A model generated the notes under the pieces. That model worked only from the letters and a program-made list of their open reading frames with translations. It made no database searches and had not been told where the DNA came from. 5,845 bases of DNA. It comes from Oscillospiraceae bacterium. GTDB lineage: Bacteria > Bacillota > Clostridia > Oscillospirales > Ruminococcaceae. Positions 1-5,845 of this stretch are shown here, in pieces. Position numbers and translations under genes: made by a program. Within the stretch, counting starts at the first letter, position 1. Each line of letters starts with the position of its first letter. Location of the stretch: the NCBI GenBank assembly GCA_016302225.1, contig JAEDOB010000151.1, positions 1 through 5,845 of the forward strand, read 5' to 3'.

Positions 1-36
1 TATCCGCATAATAATGATATTGAAAGGAACATTGCA

Positions 37-1323
37 ATGAAAGAAATCAGCAAAGACGCAAAGATCGAAACCAAATGCCTTCATTCCGGCTATTCTCCCA
101 AAAACGGCGAGCCGAGAGTAATGCCCATCGTTCAGTCCACGACCTATGTTTACGACTCTACCGATGACGTTGCAGCCGTTTTCGACGACCCCACCAAGAG
201 CCTTATTTATTCCCGCTTTGAAAATCCCACAACGGACGTTGTTGAAAAGAAAATTGCCGACCTTGAAGGCGGTGTGGCTGCTATGTGTACATCAAGCGGA
301 CAGGCGGCGTCCCTCTGTTCAATACTTAATATCTGTCAGGCGGGGGACAGCTTTATTGCGTCCTCGTCCATTTACGGCGGAACTATCAACCTGTTCAACG
401 TGACTCTCCGCAAGCTGGGGATAGAGTGCATTTTCGCCGATTTTGACGCTCCCGATGAGGAGATACAGAAGCTTGTCAAGCCCAATACAAAGCTGTTTTT
501 CGGCGAAACTATCGCAAATCCCGCTCTTACCGTGCTGGATATTGAGAGAATTGCAAACCTTGCCCACAAAAACGGCGTTCCTCTGATAGTAGACAACACC
601 TTTGCAACTCCCTGCCTTTGCCGTCCCATCGAATACGGTGCAGATATTGTTATCCATTCCACCAGCAAATATATGGACGGTCACGCTGTACAGGTAGGCG
701 GCGTTATCGTTGACAGCGGAAAATTCGACTGGACAAACGGAAAGTTTCCCTCCATGACCGAGCCCGACGAAAGCTATCACGGCATTGTTTACACCAGGGA
801 TTACGCATTTGCGCCCTATATCGTCAAGGCGAGAATGCAGCTTATGAGAGATTTCGGCTGCTATCCTGCCGCAAACAGCTCCTTCCTTCTCAATCTCGGT
901 CTGGAAACTCTTGCTGTAAGAATGGACAGATACTGTGAGAATGCGCTGAAGGCTGCGGAATTTTTCGAGCAGTCGGACAAGGTGCAGTCGGTGCACTATC
1001 CGTCCCTTAAATCGGACAAGTACTATCCTCTGGCACAGAAGTATCTTCCCAAGGGCGCAAGCGGTGTTATCTCCATGTCCATAAAGGGCGGAAGGGACAA
1101 TGCGGTCAAGTTTATGGACAGCTTAAAGCTTGCTTCAAATGAGGTTCACGTTGCGGATATTCGTACCTGCGTGCTTCACCCCGCTTCCGCAACTCACCGT
1201 CAGCTGACCGATGAACAGCTTGCTGCTGCGGGCATTGACGGCGGACTTATCCGCTTCTCCTGCGGTCTTGAAAATATCGAGGACATTCTTGCAGACGCTA
1301 AGCAGGCTCTCGATAATATCTGA
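37..1323 (+). CDS. metY: O-acetylhomoserine sulfhydrylase (Cys/Met metabolism PLP enzyme)
   Basis: This is a complete 428-residue member of the Cys/Met-metabolism PLP-dependent (cystathionine gamma-synthase type) family. In MetY enzymes O-acetylhomoserine and sulfide give homocysteine and acetate in the cytoplasm, a direct-sulfhydrylation step towards methionine. Visible motifs are YSRFENPT at 58-65 (phosphate contacts to the neighbouring subunit), SSGQAA at 86-91, Tyr113 as the likely ring-stacking residue, DNTFATP at 186-192 (Asp186 for the pyridine nitrogen), the Schiff-base lysine Lys211 in HSTSKYMDGH, and Arg406 in LIRFSCGLE for the substrate carboxylate. The segment GGVIVDSGKFDW (221-232) followed by TEPDESYHG is typical of MetY and argues against methionine gamma-lyase or cystathionine gamma-synthase, though those stay possible. 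The start is set by AAAGGA at 23-28, eight bases upstream. TGA is followed at once by an in-frame TAA. No terminator separates it from the next gene. Any upstream promoter or S-box leader lies outside the window. Confidence 0.88.
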   Translation: MKEISKDAKIETKCLHSGYSPKNGEPRVMPIVQSTTYVYDSTDDVAAVFDDPTKSLIYSRFENPTTDVVEKKIADLEGGVAAMCTSSGQAASLCSILNICQAGDSFIASSSIYGGTINLFNVTLRKLGIECIFADFDAPDEEIQKLVKPNTKLFFGETIANPALTVLDIERIANLAHKNGVPLIVDNTFATPCLCRPIEYGADIVIHSTSKYMDGHAVQVGGVIVDSGKFDWTNGKFPSMTEPDESYHGIVYTRDYAFAPYIVKARMQLMRDFGCYPAANSSFLLNLGLETLAVRMDRYCENALKAAEFFEQSDKVQSVHYPSLKSDKYYPLAQKYLPKGASGVISMSIKGGRDNAVKFMDSLKLASNEVHVADIRTCVLHPASATHRQLTDEQLAAAGIDGGLIRFSCGLENIEDILADAKQALDNI

Positions 1324-1375
1324 TAAGCATTTACACATTTAACCGAATATCCTCTGAAACCAAGGTGAGGTTATA

Positions 1376-2644
1376 ATGAAAATTAGATTTAACAAGAAAT
1401 ACAACACAATTTCCTTTTACACCGTCATGACCTTTGCGGTCTGCCTGCTGATGGTGGTCATTGTTTTGAAGTTTCCCGTAATATCGGGTTTTCTGAAAAC
1501 ACTGGGGAAGGTGCTCAGCCCCTTTGTCTGGGGAATAGTGATAGCCTATCTCGCAAATCCCATACTTGTGGGCAGCGAAAAGGCATTCGGCAAGCTGTTT
1601 GAAAAGAAAAAGCCTCACCCGAGGATAAAAAAGATCACCACCGTGACCTTGACGATGCTTGCTGTAATTGCCATAATCGCAGCACTCATCGGAATTATTT
1701 TACCGCAGATGGTGGACAGCATTATCAGCATTTTCAATAACGCAAAGTCGTATTTTGACACCATTCAAAATTGGGTCAACGGTATTGTTGAAAAATATCC
1801 CGAAGCGTCGGACTATGTAATGGGACAGTTCAATAATTTTGAAGATAAGTTAATGACCCTTCTGAACGATCTCCAGCCAAAGCTTGTGGAGATGGCGGGA
1901 AGTCTTACTCAGGGCGTCTGGAAATTTGCCATGGGAATCAAGGATTTTCTGCTTGGTCTTATGGTCGCACTTTATCTGCTGGCGGGCAAGCAGACCTTTA
2001 TTGCACAGCTTAGGCGGCTTACGGTGGCTGTTCTTCCCAAAAGATCGGCTGCGTCGTTTATCAAGCTTTGCGGTACTATTAACAACACTCTCAGCGGATT
2101 TATCAGCGGAAAGATATTGGACTCCTTTATCATCGGCATCATCTGCTTTGTCGGTATGACCTTTATGGATATGCCCTTTGTAACGCTTATCAGTGTTATT
2201 ATCGGTGCGACTAATGTTATACCGTTTTTCGGACCGTTTATCGGTGCTATTCCTACAGGTCTTGTCATACTTCTTGCCGACCCGAAGCAGTTTATTCCGT
2301 TTATCATTTTCATTCTGGTGCTCCAACAGTTTGACGGAAATGTGCTTGGTCCCAAGATTTTGGGGGACTCCACAGGTCTGCCCGCTTTCTGGGTAATGTT
2401 CTCAATAATTGTCGGCGGGGGACTGTTCGGATTTATGGGAATGCTTCTGGGTGTGCCCGTGTTTGCGGTTATATATACCCTTTGCGGAGATGGCATTAAG
2501 GCACTTCTCACGAAAAAATCTCTCCCGGAAAACACGGAGGATTATTCGGAACCCTGTAAATTCTCCGAAAACGGCGAGCTTATTCATGCAAATGTAAAAT
2601 CTGAGCCTGAGGAATGTAAAAATAGTGCAAATCGGGACGGCTAA
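1376..2644 (+). CDS. AI-2E family (PerM/YtvI-like) membrane transporter
   Basis: This 422-residue polytopic membrane protein belongs to the AI-2E transporter family (UPF0118/PerM). Hydrophobic segments lie near residues 13-32, 46-65, 88-110, 183-204, 245-265, 267-300, 304-318 and 338-368. The long hydrophilic stretch at about 111-182 between the third and fourth segments is characteristic of the family. The diagnostic C-terminal motifs are present: IPFFGPFIGAIP (282-293), QQFDGNVLGPKILG (317-330) and GGGLFGFMGMLLGVPVFAVIY (347-367). Characterised members export autoinducer-2 or act as sodium-linked antiporters, so the substrate cannot be assigned. The start has a strong AAGGTGAGG site at 1362-1370. 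The gene follows the metY-like gene after 52 bases with no hairpin terminator, so co-transcription is likely, although the functions are not obviously linked. The charged tail after residue 378 contains two SEP..CK-like motifs (391-395 and 409-415) and is probably cytoplasmic. Confidence 0.88.
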   Translation: MKIRFNKKYNTISFYTVMTFAVCLLMVVIVLKFPVISGFLKTLGKVLSPFVWGIVIAYLANPILVGSEKAFGKLFEKKKPHPRIKKITTVTLTMLAVIAIIAALIGIILPQMVDSIISIFNNAKSYFDTIQNWVNGIVEKYPEASDYVMGQFNNFEDKLMTLLNDLQPKLVEMAGSLTQGVWKFAMGIKDFLLGLMVALYLLAGKQTFIAQLRRLTVAVLPKRSAASFIKLCGTINNTLSGFISGKILDSFIIGIICFVGMTFMDMPFVTLISVIIGATNVIPFFGPFIGAIPTGLVILLADPKQFIPFIIFILVLQQFDGNVLGPKILGDSTGLPAFWVMFSIIVGGGLFGFMGMLLGVPVFAVIYTLCGDGIKALLTKKSLPENTEDYSEPCKFSENGELIHANVKSEPEECKNSANRDG

Positions 2645-2671
2645 ACCTATTATTTTTGTAGGCTGCAACCG

Positions 2672-2700
2672 TTGACATATTTCGTCAGATATGGTAATAT
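2672..2700 (+). promoter_or_regulatory. SigA-type promoter for nadA
   Basis: A perfect -35 box TTGACA (2672-2677) is followed by a 17-base spacer and the -10 hexamer TAATAT (2695-2700). The -10 is preceded by TGG, which gives an extended -10 element. Transcription should start near base 2707, leaving a leader of about 67 bases before nadA. The match to consensus and spacing is strong, and it sits in the only sizeable gap on this strand. The start site itself is inferred. Confidence 0.8.
2673..2687. promoter_or_regulatory. possible operator dyad inside the nadA promoter
   Basis: TGAC (2673-2676) and GTCA (2684-2687) form an inverted repeat with a 7-base spacer, overlapping the -35 box and the upstream half of the promoter spacer. 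A repressor bound here would block RNA polymerase. Firmicute NAD-synthesis genes are often controlled by the niacin-responsive repressor NiaR, which would suit the location, but I did not match this site to a NiaR consensus. The arms are only four bases, so chance is a real possibility. Confidence 0.25.
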
Positions 2701-2701
2701 T

Positions 2702-2730
2702 AAAGCAGGCATTAATTTGCCTGCTTTTTT
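2702..2730 (+). terminator. intrinsic terminator overlapping the nadA transcription start
   Basis: AAAGCAGGC (2702-2710) pairs perfectly with GCCTGCTTT (2719-2727) over an 8-base AT-rich loop, and the run of six T at 2725-2730 completes an intrinsic terminator. It lies 57 bases after the stop of the AI-2E-family gene and should end the upstream transcript. It begins one base after the -10 box of the nadA promoter. RNA starting near 2707 would lack most of the 5' arm and keep only about four stem pairs, so nadA transcripts should escape it. Confidence 0.75.
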
Positions 2731-2733
2731 AAT

Positions 2734-2750
2734 TAGGGAAAACACCCTAG
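2734..2750 (+). other. small hairpin in the nadA leader
   Basis: TAGGG (2734-2738) can pair with CCCTA (2745-2749) over a 6-base loop, with one extra T-G wobble at the base. It lies in the predicted untranslated leader, 24 bases before the nadA start codon. No T-run follows, so it is not a terminator. It does not resemble a riboswitch I recognise, and the stem is short enough to be coincidental. Confidence 0.25.
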
Positions 2751-2773
2751 GTTACAGAAATGGGGATATAATA

Positions 2774-3685
2774 ATGATTTCTAAGATACAGCAGGAAATA
2801 CTCAGGCTCAAAAAGGAAAAGGGCATTACCATACTTGCGCATAATTATGTGGCAAAGGAGATAATTGAGATAGCCGATTACAACGGCGATTCCTTCAAGC
2901 TTTCCCGAGATGCGCAGAAGGACAATGCGGATACCTGCATTATGTGCGGCGTTCACTTTATGGCGGAAACTGCAAAGATACTTTCTCCCCAAAAGAAGGT
3001 CATTCTTGCGCAGGAGATAGCAGGCTGTCCTATGGCGGAACAGTTTTCCGTTGAAGACGTGGTTGCGTTCAAGAAGGAGCACCCCGATCATACGGTGGTT
3101 GCCTACATAAACACGACGGCAGCGCTGAAAACAGTATGCGATGTGTGCGTTACTTCCGCTTCTGCCGTTGACATATGCCGTAAGATCGAAAATGACAAGA
3201 TACTGTTCATTCCCGACAGGAACCTCGGTGCCTATGTTGCGGATATGATACCCGATAAGAAATTTGTTTTCTGGAACGGCGGCTGTCCCGTTCATGCGAG
3301 AATTACCGCTAACGATGCCGCAAGGGCAAAGGAGGCTCACCCCGATGCTCTGCTGCTGGTTCACCCCGAATGCGTTCCCGCAGTGACCGAGCAGGCAGAT
3401 TTTATCGGTTCGACTACCGCTATTATGAAATTTGCCGAGCAGTCGCCCGCAAAGAGCTTTATTATCGGCACGGAGATCTCCATTGTGGAGCAGCTTGAAT
3501 ATCTCTGTCCCGATAAGAGATTCTATTCGCTGACAAAAAATCTTATCTGTCCCAATATGAAGTCTATCACCCTTATGGACGTGCTGAGAGCGGTCAAGGG
3601 TGAGGGCGGTCTGGAGATAAAGCTTGATGCGGACGTTATCGAAAAGGCGTCTGTTTGCATTAATGAGATGCTCAGACTTGGATAA
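2774..3685 (+). CDS. nadA: quinolinate synthase NadA
   Basis: NadA condenses iminoaspartate with dihydroxyacetone phosphate to quinolinate in de novo NAD synthesis, using an oxygen-sensitive [4Fe-4S] cluster in the cytoplasm. The 303-residue product matches the usual length of the short NadA type. Predicted cluster ligands are Cys85 (GCPMAEQ), Cys171 (NGGCPVH) and Cys259 (CPNM), spaced like those of thermophile NadA structures. Other family motifs are ILAHNY (20-25, His22 and Tyr24), GDSFKLSRDA (38-47), CGVHFMAETAKIL (58-70), YINTTA (111-116) and HPEC (197-200). Extra CxxC pairs occur at 55/58 and 122/125. I chose ATG 2774 because GGGG (2762-2765) stands eight bases upstream and the protein starts where the family does. 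The reading frame is open back to a TTG at 2672, but that TTG is the promoter -35 box. No nadB or nadC flanks it, and it appears to be transcribed alone, between its own promoter and the terminator at 3694-3742. Confidence 0.95.
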   Translation: MISKIQQEILRLKKEKGITILAHNYVAKEIIEIADYNGDSFKLSRDAQKDNADTCIMCGVHFMAETAKILSPQKKVILAQEIAGCPMAEQFSVEDVVAFKKEHPDHTVVAYINTTAALKTVCDVCVTSASAVDICRKIENDKILFIPDRNLGAYVADMIPDKKFVFWNGGCPVHARITANDAARAKEAHPDALLLVHPECVPAVTEQADFIGSTTAIMKFAEQSPAKSFIIGTEISIVEQLEYLCPDKRFYSLTKNLICPNMKSITLMDVLRAVKGEGGLEIKLDADVIEKASVCINEMLRLG

Positions 3686-3693
3686 ATTGCGAT

Positions 3694-3742
3694 AAAAAAG
3701 CGTCATAACCGATTTTTTTGCTTCGGTTATGACGCTTTTTTT
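3694..3742. terminator. bidirectional intrinsic terminator between convergent genes
   Basis: AAAAAAGCGTCATAACCGA (3694-3712) pairs perfectly with its complement at 3723-3741, giving a 19-pair stem with a 10-base loop. The plus strand ends in seven T (3736-3742). The A-run at 3694-3699 gives the minus strand its own T-tract. It therefore should terminate nadA, whose stop is eight bases before the stem, and the convergent permease gene. The permease stop codon (3741-3743) overlaps the outer base of the stem. Confidence 0.93.
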
Positions 3743-5111
3743 ATTCGTTCTTAATAGCCTCCAGCGCACTTATCTTTACCGCCCTGTTTGCAGGATAGAA
3801 TCCCGAAATAAGTCCGATAAAAGATGAGAAGATAAGTGCCAGCAGCACCAGCCAAAGGGGGATAATGGAGATAGGCGTTGAACCGTCCGTACCCAGCATG
3901 CTTGACATAACTCCTCCGCCGAATTTGTTCATAAAGAAGGAGATTATGTAGCTTATCAGCACGCCGATACCGCCGCCCAGAAGCCCTATCATGCCCGCCT
4001 CCATCAGGAACATTATGCGGATATTGGAGATAAAGCAGCCCAGAACCTTCATAATGCCGATTTCTCTTGTACGTTCGTAGATGGACATTATCATTGTGTT
4101 GGCGATACCGATAGCAGCGACCAGCAGACTGATCGCCGCAAGTCCGCCGAGAACCAGCTGGATAATCATAAGCTGCCCCTGCATTTCCTTGCGCATCTGA
4201 GCCATACTGGACGCACTAAAGCCCATTGCCTCAACCGCTTCTTGAACGGCGTCTACATTGTCAATGTCGTCCACCCAAAGCTTTATCTGAGAATACTCGA
4301 TCTCCTTGGAATTTTTCACGCCGTTAAGACGGTTATAGTCATTTATAAGCTGCTTTGCAAGACCAATATCTATCATTACCGAGTAGACCGTTTCCCAGTT
4401 GGGGTCCTGCATAAGAATTGCGGAACAGGTCAGCTTGTGTTCATAGCCCCTGCCGCCGCTCTGATAGCTGCCGTCGTCATTTTGCTTTTTGGTGTTGTTG
4501 ACGCTCAGCTTTATGGTATCGGTCATGGGGTCTATCCACGGCTGACGGTAGGTGCCGTCGGGGAGCATTTCCTTCCAGATGTAGCCGCCGTCCCGCTTTT
4601 TCGTGTCACGGAACTGATACGCCGCTTCCGCACCGAAAATAACAGTGTTTGAGGTGTCCGTTCCCTCGGGAAACGCTCCTTGGTCGATCTCGTAATTCAT
4701 CTTTTTAAGTGTGTTGAAATCGACGCCGTAGACCTCCATCCAGCTTGCCTTGTAACGGTCATTTTTGCCAGCGGACAGGGTAATGTATTCGCCCGAAACT
4801 TGTATTTTCGGGAATGCTGTTTCAACGTGCTCAATGGATCTCAGGGACATTAGCGCATCGTCGTTGAGAACGGGCTGGTCGGAGCTGCCGCTGTCGCCGT
4901 ACATACTCCGTCCGCTGTAAATGGTGACGGCGTTCAGGTCGCCCCAGTTTGCCAGCATTGCGTCCATAGCCGCATTCATTCCCAGACCGAGGGAGATCAT
5001 AACGATAATGGCACAGCAGCCGATAATAACGCCGATGACCGTCAGAAAAGTCCGTCCCTTGCGCCGCCAAAGATTTTTGAAGCACATTGAGATCATATCA
5101 GATATCTTCAT
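3741..5111 (-). CDS. MacB/FtsX-type ABC transporter permease
   Basis: This complete 456-residue permease has the MacB architecture: one N-terminal membrane helix (about 21-45), a large extracytoplasmic core domain (about 46-312), then three C-terminal helices (about 315-343, 363-394 and 415-440) forming the FtsX-like domain. The conserved cytoplasmic coupling segment IYERTREIGIMKVLG (344-358) and the C-terminal YPANRAVKISALEAI (439-453) are family hallmarks. The start of the protein, with KNLWRRKGRTFLTVIGVIIG (12-31), is also typical. Type VII ABC systems of this kind use ATP hydrolysis for mechanotransmission across the envelope, for export of drugs, peptides or lipids, or for signalling. 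The substrate cannot be read from sequence. No Walker A or signature motif is present, so a separate ATPase is needed, and none is in the window. The start overlaps the upstream surface-protein gene by 14 bases, showing tight coupling. An inserted loop at about 170-225, rich in charged and polar residues, may be lineage-specific. Confidence 0.9.
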   Translation of the reverse strand: MKISDMISMCFKNLWRRKGRTFLTVIGVIIGCCAIIVMISLGLGMNAAMDAMLANWGDLNAVTIYSGRSMYGDSGSSDQPVLNDDALMSLRSIEHVETAFPKIQVSGEYITLSAGKNDRYKASWMEVYGVDFNTLKKMNYEIDQGAFPEGTDTSNTVIFGAEAAYQFRDTKKRDGGYIWKEMLPDGTYRQPWIDPMTDTIKLSVNNTKKQNDDGSYQSGGRGYEHKLTCSAILMQDPNWETVYSVMIDIGLAKQLINDYNRLNGVKNSKEIEYSQIKLWVDDIDNVDAVQEAVEAMGFSASSMAQMRKEMQGQLMIIQLVLGGLAAISLLVAAIGIANTMIMSIYERTREIGIMKVLGCFISNIRIMFLMEAGMIGLLGGGIGVLISYIISFFMNKFGGGVMSSMLGTDGSTPISIIPLWLVLLALIFSSFIGLISGFYPANRAVKISALEAIKNE

Positions 5112-5845
5112 CGTCGTCCTCTTCCTCTAGCTTCTTTTTGCGCTTTTTCTTTACAATGATTATTATCACAACAACTGCGGCAATAACACCGCCGCCGATA
5201 ACGAACCATATCCATACGGGTGCGCCCGCAGACTGCGGCTCCATATCCATGCCTGCGTCCATACCCGGGTCGTACATACCGCCGTCCATACCCATATCCA
5301 TACCGCCCATTGACATAACGGGAATGATGAACTCTTGTCTTAGCTCCTTGGGATTGCCGTTTGCGTCCTCATAGGTCACGACGATATTTCCCTTTATTTC
5401 GCCCGAGTCAATGTTCGGGATAATTCTGGTGTCGTAATATTCCTCCTTGCCGCTGTCAACATTTCCGATGTAATAGGCTGTGCTTGTTTTGTCAAAGCCT
5501 TCGCCTTCAACGTCAACGGTAACATTGTAAACAGCACTTTTTCCCTTGTTTACGAAGGTCACATTAATAGGCGTTTCCTGATAGGCATATGCTTCTGTGG
5601 GCACTTCGGGAGGATTTGCCGTAAATCTGTCCTCCTGCTGCAAGGGGATAGAGATTTTCTCGGTAACAGGCTCAGCCTTTGCCCTTTTGCCGCCTGCGGT
5701 GTATTCGTAGGTGCAGATAATTTCAACGGGATAGGAATCAGGCTTTGCGTCCGCCTTGCAGAGCAGGTCAATGGAAATGTCCGCAGTTGCCTTTGCCGCA
5801 AGATTTTCGATAAAGAAGGAGTTTGACGAATTGGCGGGGGAGAAG
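5098..5845 (-). CDS. membrane-anchored surface protein with tandem Ig-like domains (partial)
   Basis: The N-terminus lies beyond the right edge; 248 residues are visible. The frame stays open to base 5845, so the TTG at 5641-5643 is an internal Leu codon rather than a start. Visible residues 1-67 form the end of one beta-rich Ig-like (CARDB/NEW3, S-layer COG1361-like) domain. Residues about 85-177 form a second, with NVTFVNKGKSAVYNVTVDV, and TYED matching TYEY in the first. A Met/Gly/Asp-rich linker follows (177-201, nine Met), then a single membrane helix (210-231, VWIWFVIGG start), a basic block KKKRKKK (232-238) and an acidic end EEEDDDED (240-247). This topology places the Ig-like domains outside the cell. 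The gene overlaps the MacB-type permease by 14 bases, suggesting an extracellular partner of that ABC system in place of the membrane fusion protein used by Gram-negatives. The domain family is a judgement from pattern, and the role is inferred. Confidence 0.75.
   Translation of the reverse strand, partial: FSPANSSNSFFIENLAAKATADISIDLLCKADAKPDSYPVEIICTYEYTAGGKRAKAEPVTEKISIPLQQEDRFTANPPEVPTEAYAYQETPINVTFVNKGKSAVYNVTVDVEGEGFDKTSTAYYIGNVDSGKEEYYDTRIIPNIDSGEIKGNIVVTYEDANGNPKELRQEFIIPVMSMGGMDMGMDGGMYDPGMDAGMDMEPQSAGAPVWIWFVIGGGVIAAVVVIIIIVKKKRKKKLEEEDDDEDI
5117..5128 (-). promoter_or_regulatory. ribosome binding site of the permease, inside the upstream gene
   Basis: On the minus strand AGAGGAAGAGGA lies here, ending five bases before the permease ATG at 5111. 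The same bases encode part of the acidic tail (Glu/Asp codons) of the upstream surface protein, so one purine-rich stretch serves both purposes. It supports the ATG at 5111 over the later in-frame ATG five codons on. Confidence 0.75.

Noticed and set aside
319..996. A 225-codon open frame on the minus strand opposite the metY-like gene
   Set aside because: Antisense to a gene with all catalytic motifs in place, with no ribosome site or family resemblance of its own.
1972..2535. A 187-codon open frame on the minus strand opposite the AI-2E-family gene
   Set aside because: Its composition mirrors the hydrophobic codons of the real gene and nothing recognisable is encoded.
2691..2732. A 13-codon leader-peptide frame running through the terminator
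   Set aside because: Its ATG overlaps the region just before and within the -10 box, it has no ribosome site, and its codons show no regulatory amino-acid run.
2767..2772. A perfect TATAAT just before the nadA start codon
   Set aside because: No -35-like sequence stands 16-18 bases upstream, and a start here would leave almost no leader. The promoter at 2672-2700 is much better.
2672..2773. A 34-residue N-terminal extension of NadA from the TTG at 2672
   Set aside because: That TTG is part of the promoter -35 box and lies upstream of the predicted transcription start. NadA homologues begin near the ATG at 2774.
2747..3769. A 340-codon open frame on the minus strand opposite nadA
   Set aside because: It lies fully antisense to a strongly conserved gene, runs across the bidirectional terminator, and its translation shows no recognisable domain. 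It is a by-product of nadA codon usage.
5087..5374. A plus-strand open frame with a Ser-rich and Ile/Pro-rich product
   Set aside because: It is the antisense reading of the acidic tail, membrane helix and Met-rich linker of the surface-protein gene. The low-complexity look comes from those repeats.
5098..5643. Starting the surface protein at the TTG at 5641-5643 as a complete 181-residue protein
   Set aside because: The same frame stays open to the window edge and the extra residues form a second Ig-like domain similar to the first, so the gene is truncated by the window and the TTG is internal.

Overview
The window looks like chromosomal DNA from a low-to-mid GC Firmicute of the class Clostridia, probably Ruminococcus/Oscillospiraceae-like. 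The reasons are the Gram-positive style Shine-Dalgarno sites, compact T-tailed intrinsic terminators, a classic -35/extended -10 promoter, and the gene set: a clostridial MetY, an AI-2E-family permease, a short-type NadA, and a MacB-type permease behind a membrane-anchored Ig-like surface protein. The genus is inferred from the style of the proteins and was not tested by any search. I see no mobile element, CRISPR array, tRNA or rRNA. Coding density is very high and no gap exceeds about 130 bases.

Left half, plus strand. A complete O-acetylhomoserine sulfhydrylase gene (metY-like, 37-1323) is followed after 52 bases, with no terminator between, by an AI-2E/PerM-family membrane protein (1376-2644). 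The two are probably co-transcribed. The 129-base gap that follows carries a strong promoter (2672-2700), a terminator hairpin that begins one base after its -10 box (2702-2730), and a small leader hairpin before nadA. nadA (2774-3685) encodes a 303-residue quinolinate synthase with its three predicted [4Fe-4S] cysteines. No nadB or nadC is present here.

Right half, minus strand. A two-gene unit is transcribed towards nadA. The first gene (5098-5845) runs off the right edge. It encodes the C-terminal part of a surface protein with two Ig-like domains, a Met/Gly/Asp-rich linker, one membrane anchor and a cytoplasmic tail with a basic block followed by an acidic block. Its last codons overlap the start of a MacB/FtsX-type ABC permease gene (3741-5111). 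The ATPase partner is not in the window and may lie further upstream. nadA and the permease gene converge on one nearly perfect hairpin (3694-3742) that should terminate transcription in both directions. It abuts the permease stop codon.

Functionally the window combines sulfur amino-acid synthesis, NAD synthesis and an envelope ABC system. These are ordinary housekeeping and accessory modules, and I see no clear new system. The points most worth a second look are the promoter-terminator overlap before nadA and the anchored Ig-like protein that seems to partner a MacB-type permease.
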